Source: Nitrospirae bacterium RIFCSPLOW2_12_42_9
GTDB taxonomy: Bacteria > Nitrospirota > 9FT-COMBO-42-15 > HDB-SIOI813
Assembly (NCBI GenBank): GCA_001805205.1
Contig: MHER01000133.1
Span: forward strand, 1 to 5,037
DNA: 5,037 nt
Direction of reading: 5' to 3'
Below, piece by piece: positions 1 through 4,724 of this stretch. A model generated the notes under the pieces. The model was not told the DNA's origin and did no database searches. It saw only the letters and a list, made by a program, of their open reading frames with translations. Positions within the stretch are counted from its first letter, which is position 1. The number at the start of each line of letters is the position of its first letter. Both the position numbers and the translations under genes were made by a program.

Positions 1-464
1 TGATTGAGTTTACGGATCTCACCGGAGAAGGGAAGAAAAAGGAGAGAGAGAGATTTTTAAAAGGGTTTGAAGGGCTTCCTGTAGATAAATTTTCTATGAT
101 TCCTCCCCATACCTTTGGTGGAAAGGTCGAGCGTGAAGAGGGGAAGGGTTTCAGGAGGCTCGGTTCTAAGTATGTTCCCTGTACCTTTCTATGGTACTCG
201 ATGTCGGTCAGGTGGGATGGGATGGTTGTCCCATGTTGTGTGGATTTAGCCGGTGATATGCCGGTTGGAGATGTGAATAAGGAATCTTTATTAGATATAT
301 GGAATGGGGAAAGGTTAATGGATATACGTGAGAAAATCGTCTCTAAGCGGTATAAAGAGATTTTGCTGTGCAGCGGCTGCGATATCCTATGGAAGGAGCA
401 GGTGCTGGGGATTCCTGTGAAAAGCATCAAGGAGCTGAAGTATTTTCTGACAGGGGCGAGGTAG
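1..464 (+). CDS. Radical SAM/SPASM domain protein, C-terminal part (5' end outside window)
   Basis: The frame is open from base 3 to the TAG at 462-464, giving 153 visible residues with no start needed inside the window. An ATG at 96 exists but falls in mid-domain. The visible part matches a SPASM-type auxiliary iron-sulfur region. It has a Cys at 180-182 in VPCTFLWYS, then WDGMVVPCCVD with a Cys pair at 234-239, then VGDV, SLLDIWNGE, a DIREKI helix and a closing CSGC pair at 369-380. This order (C, DG..CC.D, G.v, s..diWn, R, C..C) is typical of radical SAM proteins that carry SPASM clusters. These clusters bind extra 4Fe-4S centres used in peptide or small-molecule modification. The catalytic CxxxCxxC barrel must lie upstream, so the substrate cannot be inferred. 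Such proteins often sit in glycan or lipid biosynthesis clusters. The family call is firm; the function is unknown. Confidence 0.85.
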   Translation, partial: IEFTDLTGEGKKKERERFLKGFEGLPVDKFSMIPPHTFGGKVEREEGKGFRRLGSKYVPCTFLWYSMSVRWDGMVVPCCVDLAGDMPVGDVNKESLLDIWNGERLMDIREKIVSKRYKEILLCSGCDILWKEQVLGIPVKSIKELKYFLTGAR

Positions 465-467
465 ACA

Positions 468-533
468 CCGGGTGCCAGGCGTAGTAGGGACAGACCTTAA
501 GGTCTGTCCCTACCGGGGACTTAGGCTAAAGCC
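468..533 (+). repeat. Dispersed palindromic repeat, type A, copy 1
   Basis: A perfect 30-bp palindrome lies at 484-513 (arms GTAGGGACAGACC and GGTCTGTCCCTAC around TTAA at 497-500). It is flanked by GGTGCCAGGCGTAG on the left and by a second small hairpin on the right (TTAGGC, TAAA, GCCTAA at 521-536). The same arrangement recurs at 4630-4699. It starts three bases after the stop codon of the radical SAM gene. There is no T-tract after the stem, so it does not look like a classic intrinsic terminator. A REP-like or MITE-like non-coding element is the best description; the mobilising enzyme is not in the window. Confidence 0.9.
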
Positions 534-549
534 TAACACCCCTAACACC
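532..549 (+). repeat. Two tandem copies of a 9-bp unit
   Basis: CCTAACACC occurs twice back to back, at 532-540 and 541-549. The pair overlaps the end of the type A repeat and lies 13 bases before the regulator start codon. It occupies the place where a Shine-Dalgarno sequence would be expected, and none is visible. It may be slippage at the edge of the repeat element. Confidence 0.7.
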
Positions 550-562
550 CAGATGCAACACC

Positions 563-1144
563 ATGGATGATAAATCATTAAAGACCCTTGAGATCTTAGA
601 AGAGCTTTCCAGTAACGGTCATGTGACCCAGCGGGAGCTTTCCCGCAAGGTGGGGATTGCCCTGGGGCTTGCTAATTTTTACATTAAACGGCTGGTTCAG
701 AAGGGGTATGTGGAGGTGATATACCTTGAGAAGAACCGTCTCGATTACCTTATAACGCCAAAAGGTATAGCAGAGAAGTCGCGATTAACCTATAATTATA
801 TTCAACGGTCATACCGGTATGTACGCAAGGTTAGAATACGGATGCGCGAACATCTGAAAGAACTGGCCCGTGATGGTGTGGGGACTGTGGTGATATACGG
901 CGGGGGAGATATGGCCGAGGTGGCCTATCTGGCCCTTCAGGAGGTTGGGATTAAGTTGACGGCAGTGGTAGATGATGACCGCAAGGGTAGACCCTTTTTA
1001 GGTTATACCATACTGCCGGTGAGTTCCATTCCACAATTGTCTTATGACAGGATTATTGTGACAGAGGCGATCGCAGTCCAGGATGTTGGAAATCTCTTTC
1101 AGGAGTACGGGATTGGGGAGGACAGGCTTATACACATGGAATAG
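563..1144 (+). CDS. EPS-type MarR-like winged-helix regulator fused to a Rossmann-like nucleotide-binding domain
   Basis: This is a 193-residue two-domain protein. Residues 5-66 form a winged helix: LKTLEILEEL, then a helix-turn-helix at about 21-46 (TQRELSRKVGIALGLANFYI) and a wing ending in YLITPKGI. That layout, followed by a basic helix (about 67-103), closely resembles the MarR-like regulators found beside exopolysaccharide clusters. Residues 108-193 begin VVIYGGGDMAEVAYLAL, a glycine-rich beta-alpha-beta turn, followed by AVVDDD, GRPFLGY and a strand RIIVTEA. This resembles the CoA-binding/PglD-N-type Rossmann fold of sugar-modifying proteins. I infer that the second domain senses a nucleotide, sugar nucleotide or cofactor and tunes DNA binding. 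The ATG at 563 is the only good start after the in-frame TAA at 527. It has no clear ribosome-binding site. The protein probably controls the downstream glycan genes or its own promoter. The winged-helix call is strong, the Rossmann call good, and the ligand unknown. Confidence 0.85.
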   Translation: MDDKSLKTLEILEELSSNGHVTQRELSRKVGIALGLANFYIKRLVQKGYVEVIYLEKNRLDYLITPKGIAEKSRLTYNYIQRSYRYVRKVRIRMREHLKELARDGVGTVVIYGGGDMAEVAYLALQEVGIKLTAVVDDDRKGRPFLGYTILPVSSIPQLSYDRIIVTEAIAVQDVGNLFQEYGIGEDRLIHME

Positions 1145-1150
1145 AGAAAG

Positions 1151-1255
1151 CTATTTTTTATGCTGCTTACTCTTTCGTTCAGAGATGAGAATCAGAATGA
1201 GTCCAACGATACCTGCAAAAAGTATCACTGAAAAAGCCACTTCAGTGTGTGTCAC
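1151..1255 (-). CDS. 34-residue single-pass membrane protein (small overlapping ORF)
   Basis: On the minus strand a GTG at 1255-1253 opens 34 codons ending in TAG at 1153-1151. The start is set by a full AAGGAGG at 1271-1265, nine bases upstream. The product begins VTHTEVAFSV, continues with a very hydrophobic stretch (about residues 6-24, ILFAGIVGLILILI) and ends in a basic tail, SERKSKQHKK. This predicts one transmembrane helix with the tail in the cytoplasm (positive-inside rule). It overlaps the last 14 bases of the 67-codon gene 1445-1242 in another frame, so the two are probably translationally coupled. Its stop is only six bases from the end of the convergent regulator gene. I do not recognise a family. 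The strong ribosome site, gene overlap and coherent helix-plus-basic-tail design argue that it is a real gene; its function is unknown. Confidence 0.65.
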   Translation of the reverse strand: MTHTEVAFSVILFAGIVGLILILISERKSKQHKK

Positions 1256-1445
1256 CTTTATTTGCCTCCTTTTTATCAAGAAAATATCCCATCAGAATAA
1301 ATATAATTGTAGATACAAATCCTATACTCAATACCCTCCATGAGGGGGTATCAGCCAGAAGATTTTCTACAACTGCAAGCCCCAATAGGATCTTGCTTAT
1401 ATCATAACAATACTTCGAAAGGTTGTCTATTTGTTTCTTATTCAC
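1242..1445 (-). CDS. Small two-helix membrane protein, DUF6722-like
   Basis: This is a 67-residue protein starting at a GTG (1445-1443) and ending in TGA at 1244-1242. The N-terminus (NKKQIDNLSKYCYDISK) is polar and amphipathic. Two hydrophobic segments follow, about residues 18-31 (ILLGLAVVENLLA) and 38-56 (VLSIGFVSTIIFILMGYFL), then a charged tail DKKEANKGDTH. The pattern of a KY..D.SK helix, two membrane spans and a final G-F-L-DKK resembles small bacterial proteins of the DUF6722 kind. That family match is from memory and is moderate at best. The ribosome site is weak (AAAGAAG upstream). The gene is transcribed away from rmlA and overlaps the 34-codon gene that follows it. It is not obviously part of sugar metabolism and may be a small accessory cassette inserted between regulator and biosynthetic genes. 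Confidence 0.7.
   Translation of the reverse strand: MNKKQIDNLSKYCYDISKILLGLAVVENLLADTPSWRVLSIGFVSTIIFILMGYFLDKKEANKGDTH
1265..1271 (-). promoter_or_regulatory. Shine-Dalgarno AAGGAGG for the 34-codon gene
   Basis: Minus-strand AAGGAGG is followed by nine bases and then GTG at 1255. It lies inside the 3' part of the upstream 67-codon gene. It is the strongest ribosome-binding site in the window and is the main reason for calling the short downstream ORF. Confidence 0.75.
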
Positions 1446-1476
1446 AAGTTTTCTTCTTTACTACTTTTCTCATATA

Positions 1477-1498
1477 AATGTAAATGCAATGTCGATGC
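1477..1498. repeat. Two tandem 11-bp direct repeats in the divergent control region
   Basis: AATGTAAATGC (1477-1487) is followed directly by AATGTCGATGC (1488-1498), with nine of eleven positions identical and a period of about one helical turn. The array lies between the start of the small membrane-protein gene and the rightward promoter. It could be a protein-binding site, or chance in AT-rich sequence. Confidence 0.35.
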
Positions 1499-1504
1499 CA
1501 TGAA

Positions 1505-1521
1505 TGGTTGAGTCATAACCA
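1505..1521. promoter_or_regulatory. Possible operator: inverted repeat TGGTT-N7-AACCA
   Basis: Five-base arms TGGTT (1505-1509) and AACCA (1517-1521) end one base before the predicted -35 box at 1523. Position and dyad symmetry suit a regulator site, and the winged-helix protein encoded at 563-1144 is the obvious candidate binder. The arms are short, so this is only a suggestion. Confidence 0.3.
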
Positions 1522-1522
1522 A

Positions 1523-1551
1523 TTGATAAATTGTAAATACTTTGATATGCT
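1523..1551 (+). promoter_or_regulatory. Sigma-70-like promoter for rmlA
   Basis: TTGATA (1523-1528; 5 of 6 to TTGACA) is separated by 17 bases from TATGCT (1546-1551; 4 of 6 to TATAAT). This predicts a transcript start near 1558 and a leader of about 46 bases before the ATG at 1604. The leader holds a short stem, GCACA/TGTGC (1574-1578 with 1585-1589), just before the AAAGG ribosome site at 1592-1596. Confidence 0.55.
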
Positions 1552-1603
1552 GGAACCTGCAATTATCAAGAAAGCACATAGGTTTGTGCAGAAAGGTACA
1601 TAG

Positions 1604-2683
1604 ATGAAGGCTCTTATTACAAGCGGAGGTAAGGGGACGAGGTTAAGACCAATCACCCATACGAGCAACAAACATTTGATACCTATTGCAAATAAACCAA
1701 TGATCCATTTTGCGATTGAGGCAGTTGCAGAGGCAGGTATTAAGGATGTGGGTATTGTCTATAATCCTGATACAGGAGATGAAATAAAGAAGGCACTTGG
1801 GAATGGGGGGCAGTGGGGCATTAATATCACATATATTTTACAGGAAGCGCCATTGGGGCTTGCCCATGTTGTGAAGGTGGCACAGGACTTCATAGGTAAT
1901 GATTCCTTTGTATTCTATCTCGGTGATAATGTTGTTGTTGGAGGGATAAGGCGGTTTATAGAAGACTTTTCAAAGCAGAAGTCCAACTGTCACCTGGTTT
2001 TATCTAAGGTAAAAGACCCTGAGCGGTTTGGTGTCCCCGAGATTAAGGGCAAGAAGATTGTTGGTGTTGAGGAGAAGCCTAAAAAACCAAAGAGCCAGTA
2101 TGCGGTTACAGGGATATATCTTTATGACCCATCCATATTTGAAGCTGTGAATAGCATTAAACCAAGTCAGAGGGGAGAGCTTGAGATTTCAGATGCGCAT
2201 CACTATTTAATCAAGAAAGGATACAAACTCGGTTATTCTGAGATTACCGGATGGTGGAAAGATACCGGTAAACCTGAAGACCTGCTTGAGGCAAATAGGC
2301 TGACGCTGGATAGGGTAATTGGTGATGATGAGCCGGTGTTGCGTGGCAAGGTCGATGCAGACTCGGATATTGCAGGAAAGGTTATTATAGAAAAAGGGGC
2401 ACAGATAATAAAGAGTAATATCAGGGGGCCGGTAATTATTGGCGAGAATACAATTATTGAGAATAGTTATATTGGGCCTTTTACATCTATATATTATGAT
2501 TGCTATATAAAGAACAGTGAGGTTGAGTACAGTATTATATTAGAAAAGTGCAAGATCGTTGATGTGGATGTACGGATTGAGAGGAGCCTTCTCGGTAGAG
2601 AGGCAGAGATTGTGAAGTGTAACTCAAAGCCCCGTACACAGAAGTTTATTATTGGGGATCAGAGTATTGTGGAACTCGTATGA
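1604..2683 (+). CDS. rfbA: Glucose-1-phosphate thymidylyltransferase, long form
   Basis: RmlA/RfbA joins dTTP and glucose-1-phosphate to give dTDP-glucose and pyrophosphate, the first step to dTDP-deoxysugars, in the cytoplasm. The 359-residue product opens with the nucleotidyltransferase signature SGGKGTRLRPIT (residues 7-18). Lys23 lies in the SNKHLIPI motif. QEAPLGLAH (80-88) and the metal-site LGDN (Asp108) follow, then VEEKPKKPKS, the sugar-binding TGIYLYD and a WKDTGKPEDLLEAN segment. From about residue 248 hexapeptide-like repeats (IIEKGA, IIGENT, IENSYIG) form a left-handed beta-helix tail. That tail and the length place it in the long RmlA clade (about 350-360 residues), not the 290-residue short form. 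The ATG at 1604 has AAAGG seven bases upstream. The gene starts a rightward unit from the promoter at 1523-1551. The enzyme family is firm; another sugar-1-phosphate nucleotidyltransferase specificity is less likely but cannot be excluded. Confidence 0.92.
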   Translation: MKALITSGGKGTRLRPITHTSNKHLIPIANKPMIHFAIEAVAEAGIKDVGIVYNPDTGDEIKKALGNGGQWGINITYILQEAPLGLAHVVKVAQDFIGNDSFVFYLGDNVVVGGIRRFIEDFSKQKSNCHLVLSKVKDPERFGVPEIKGKKIVGVEEKPKKPKSQYAVTGIYLYDPSIFEAVNSIKPSQRGELEISDAHHYLIKKGYKLGYSEITGWWKDTGKPEDLLEANRLTLDRVIGDDEPVLRGKVDADSDIAGKVIIEKGAQIIKSNIRGPVIIGENTIIENSYIGPFTSIYYDCYIKNSEVEYSIILEKCKIVDVDVRIERSLLGREAEIVKCNSKPRTQKFIIGDQSIVELV

Positions 2684-2690
2684 AAATGCA

Positions 2691-2730
2691 TAGCGAGCGC
2701 AATCCCTGCAGCTTGCTGCAGGGAGCTTCA
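2691..2730 (+). repeat. Hairpin-forming palindromic element downstream of rmlA (type C)
   Basis: A perfect 9-bp stem, TCCCTGCAG (2703-2711) and CTGCAGGGA (2716-2724), closes a CTTG loop. Just upstream is TAGCGAGCGCAA and just downstream GCTTCA. It sits 20 bases after the rmlA stop. There is no following T-run, so at most it is a weak or attenuating terminator. It may equally protect the rmlA mRNA 3' end. Its compact design suggests a dispersed genomic palindrome, but only one copy is visible here. The outer limits given are approximate. Confidence 0.6.
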
Positions 2731-2767
2731 ATATAGTATTATGACCTCATAAAGGAGACTGAGGAAT

Positions 2768-4111
2768 ATGTCGATGTTCGGTAAATTATTCAGTGGTGGC
2801 AAAGAGCGAAAGAGGGCCCTTATAATCGGTCTCGATGGTGTCCCATATACATTGATGAAGAAATTTGCAGAGGATGGGATTATGGCCAATACAGCAGCCC
2901 TTATAAAAAATGGAACCCTGAGACGTATGACAACATCTCTGCCTGAGGTGTCATCTGTTGCATGGACTACATTTATGACTGGCGTAAATCCAGGTAAGCA
3001 CGGGATATACGGGTTTATGGATTTGAGGCCGGGGACATATGATATGTTTTTTCCTGACTTCAAGTTTGTAAAGGGAGAGACTATGTGGGAGTTCCTGGGA
3101 AAGAACAGCAAACGATCAATCGTAATAAATGTCCCGTCAACATATCCTGCGAGGGAGCTAAATGGTCTTCTTATATCCGGATTTGTGGCTATAGACTTAA
3201 GGAAGGCAACATATCCACAGTCTTATGTGCCCCAGTTGGAGAATATGGGGTACCGCCTCGATGTGGATGCCACAAAGGCAAGGGAGTCTATGGACCTCTT
3301 TGCAAATGATCTAAGAGAGACATTGAAAAAGAGGGAAGAGGCGCTTTTGTATTTTATAGAAAAAGAAGATTGGGACCTTTTCATTGCTACTATCTCTGAG
3401 ACTGACAGGCTCCATCATTTCTTATGGGCTGCATCTGACAATCCGTCTCATAAATACCATGATTTCTTCATAGAGATATATAAATGGATAGACAGGATCA
3501 TAGGGAAGTTATACGAGAAGGTGGACAACAATACTGCTGTATTTATGGTTTCAGACCACGGATTTACTCATATTAAAAAAGAGGTATACATTAATAAATG
3601 GCTTGAGCAGGAGGGTTATCTCAGGTGGGACAAAAATCCTCCGGAATCACATAAAGATATTGCTGAGGGTACGAAAGCCATTAATATGGACCCTGCAAGG
3701 ATTTATATTCATCTTAGAGGGAAATATCCAAAGGGGTGCGTTAACACCGGCAGTGAGTATAATTCCCTGAGAGATGAGATAAAGGGAAAGTTATATAAGC
3801 TTAAGGTTGATGGAGATAGTGTTGTTAAAAAGGTCTATTTCAGGGAGGAGTTGTTTAACGGCCCTGAGTTTGAACTTGCCCCTGATATAGTTGTCCTCCC
3901 GAATTATGGTTTTGATCTAAAGGGCGCAATTAACAAGACTGAGATAGCAGGGAAAGGGATATTTACAGGCATGCACACCCAGGATGATGCACTCTTCTAT
4001 ACAAACAGGGAGAGTGTAGAAGTGGATGTGAATATAATTGATGTGATGCCCACTGTACTGGCTGCAATGGGAATTGATCCTCCAACAGAACTTGACGGCA
4101 GGGCAGTGTAA
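2768..4111 (+). CDS. Alkaline phosphatase superfamily phosphodiesterase (type I phosphodiesterase/nucleotide pyrophosphatase family)
   Basis: This is a 447-residue protein with the two-metal hydrolase motifs in order. Asp23 lies in IIGLDGVP. The block SLPEVSSVAWTTF, then TGVNPGKHGIYGF (residues 57-83), carries Ser62 as probable nucleophile, four residues before Trp66 as in relatives. SETDRLHHFLW supplies Asp213 and His216 or His217. VSDHGF gives Asp263 and His264, and GMHTQ gives His403. The C-terminus IIDVMPTVLAAMGIDPP..LDGR is also typical. All expected metal ligands appear present, so the enzyme should be active. The family cleaves phosphomonoesters, phosphodiesters or nucleotide pyrophosphates. 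Members are common in glycan clusters, where the substrate is usually unproven. No signal peptide or membrane segment is seen, so a cytoplasmic location is likely. The ATG at 2768 has AAAGGAG (2751-2757) ten bases upstream. The stop is followed two bases later by the next ATG, so the two genes are tightly linked. Confidence 0.88.
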   Translation: MSMFGKLFSGGKERKRALIIGLDGVPYTLMKKFAEDGIMANTAALIKNGTLRRMTTSLPEVSSVAWTTFMTGVNPGKHGIYGFMDLRPGTYDMFFPDFKFVKGETMWEFLGKNSKRSIVINVPSTYPARELNGLLISGFVAIDLRKATYPQSYVPQLENMGYRLDVDATKARESMDLFANDLRETLKKREEALLYFIEKEDWDLFIATISETDRLHHFLWAASDNPSHKYHDFFIEIYKWIDRIIGKLYEKVDNNTAVFMVSDHGFTHIKKEVYINKWLEQEGYLRWDKNPPESHKDIAEGTKAINMDPARIYIHLRGKYPKGCVNTGSEYNSLRDEIKGKLYKLKVDGDSVVKKVYFREELFNGPEFELAPDIVVLPNYGFDLKGAINKTEIAGKGIFTGMHTQDDALFYTNRESVEVDVNIIDVMPTVLAAMGIDPPTELDGRAV

Positions 4112-4113
4112 TA

Positions 4114-4629
4114 ATGATGCATGATGTAAAGATAAAGAAACTTAAGTTACTCCCTGATGAGAGGGGTTTTCTCATGGAGATGCTCAGGTGTGATGATGAG
4201 GTATTCAAGGATTTCGGCCAGGTCTATATAACAGGTTGTGCGAGGGGTATTGCAAAGGCATGGCATTATCATAAGGAGCAGACAGATAACTTTGTCTGTG
4301 TTTATGGCAGGGCGCTGGTGGTATTGTGTGATTTAAGGGACGGTTCGCCGACCTACGGTGTCAGTGAGGAATACCTAATAGAGGGTCCACCCCCCACCCT
4401 AACCCTCCCCCTTAAGGGGGAGGGGAGGGTGGGGGGTGAGGGGAATATCCTTCTCCAGATACCGCCGTTTGTTGTACACGGTTTTACTGCCTATGAGTGT
4501 GATGATGCCCGTATAATAAATATTCCGACACTCCCATACAAATACGAAAAACCGGATGAGTACAGATATCCATGGAACAGTGAGGAGATACCATACAAAT
4601 GGCCACCATACGTAACGAGGGGAGGATAG
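4114..4629 (+). CDS. dTDP-4-dehydrorhamnose 3,5-epimerase family cupin with an in-frame palindromic insert
   Basis: The 171-residue product has the conserved pattern of the RmlC-like cupin family: LPDERGFLMEMLRCDDE (residues 13-29), FGQVYITG, KAWHYHKEQTDNFVCV (48-63, with His51 and His53), DGSPTYG, then LLQIPPFVVHGF (113-124) and a PYKYEKPDEYR tail. Such enzymes epimerise C3/C5 of 4-keto-6-deoxyhexose nucleotides or carry out related isomerisations, acting after RmlA and RmlB. Typical relatives as I recall them run near 150 residues. The excess is explained by residues 92-110, which are encoded by a GC-tract palindrome and sit between strand EEYLIEG and strand NILLQIPP. The reading frame is intact, and the insert falls in a probable surface loop, so activity may survive. 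The ATG at 4114 (or 4117) follows the previous stop by two bases, suggesting coupled translation. Exact product stereochemistry cannot be told from sequence. Confidence 0.85.
   Translation: MMHDVKIKKLKLLPDERGFLMEMLRCDDEVFKDFGQVYITGCARGIAKAWHYHKEQTDNFVCVYGRALVVLCDLRDGSPTYGVSEEYLIEGPPPTLTLPLKGEGRVGGEGNILLQIPPFVVHGFTAYECDDARIINIPTLPYKYEKPDEYRYPWNSEEIPYKWPPYVTRGG
4388..4438 (+). repeat. Palindromic element, type B, inserted in frame within the cupin gene
   Basis: This is a 51-base near-perfect palindrome centred on TTAA (4412-4415). The left arm begins CACCCCCCACCCT and the right arm ends AGGGTGGGGGGTG. The only difference between the arms is AA in the left where the right arm implies one C. It has no stop in the gene's frame and encodes a proline/leucine half followed by a glycine-rich half (PPPTLTLPLK, then GEGRVGGEG). 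Base composition is nearly all C on one side and G on the other, unlike the AT-leaning host gene, which marks it as inserted material. Confidence 0.88.
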
Positions 4630-4699
4630 CCGGGGTGCCATGCGTAGCGTAGGGACAGACCTTAAGGTCTGTCCCTACCGGGGGCTTAGCCTAAAGCTC
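4630..4699 (+). repeat. Dispersed palindromic repeat, type A, copy 2
   Basis: The 30-bp perfect palindrome at 4649-4678 is identical to that at 484-513. The flanks also match: GGTGCCATGCGTAG on the left (copy 1 has one substitution, one fewer G and lacks a CG) and ACCGGGG.CTTAG.CTAAAGC on the right. The flanks show that both copies have the same orientation. It begins at the base after the cupin stop codon and ends about 25 bases before the rmlB start. The right-hand small hairpin is weaker here because of a G-to-C change. Confidence 0.9.
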
Positions 4700-4724
4700 G
4701 GTCAGTAGAAGAAAGGGAGATTCA

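Noticed and set aside
42..53. Six GA dinucleotides in the radical SAM gene as a possible phase-variable tract
   Set aside because: The tract is short, lies in a frame that stays open, and encodes Glu-Arg repeats in a charged linker. Nothing suggests slippage control.
484..513. Type A palindrome as an intrinsic terminator
   Set aside because: The stem is long, but no run of T follows on either strand. Presence of the same element elsewhere fits a dispersed repeat better.
1083..1343. Plus-strand 86-codon ORF across the regulator end and the small genes
   Set aside because: It overlaps the regulator in another frame and runs antisense to the two small membrane genes. The peptide is Cys- and Ser-rich with no coherent domain.
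2728..3111. Minus-strand ORF of 127 codons opposite the phosphodiesterase start
   Set aside because: It lies antisense to a clearly recognised enzyme with all its motifs, has no ribosome site of note, and its product has no recognisable domain.
3085..3309. Plus-strand 74-codon ORF inside the phosphodiesterase gene
   Set aside because: It is an out-of-frame shadow of the phosphodiesterase coding sequence.
3963..4208. Minus-strand 81-codon ORF across the phosphodiesterase/cupin junction
   Set aside because: It is antisense to two well-supported genes and has no recognisable product.
4114..4629. Cupin gene as a disrupted pseudogene
   Set aside because: Although a repeat is inserted, the frame stays open and all conserved cupin segments are present on both sides, so it is called as an intact gene with an insert.
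4399..4641. Minus-strand 80-codon ORF over the end of the cupin gene
   Set aside because: It is antisense to conserved cupin sequence. Its open frame is partly due to the palindrome having no stops.
468..4699. CRISPR array
   Set aside because: There are only two repeat copies, 4 kb apart with genes between them, and no spacer-length periodicity.
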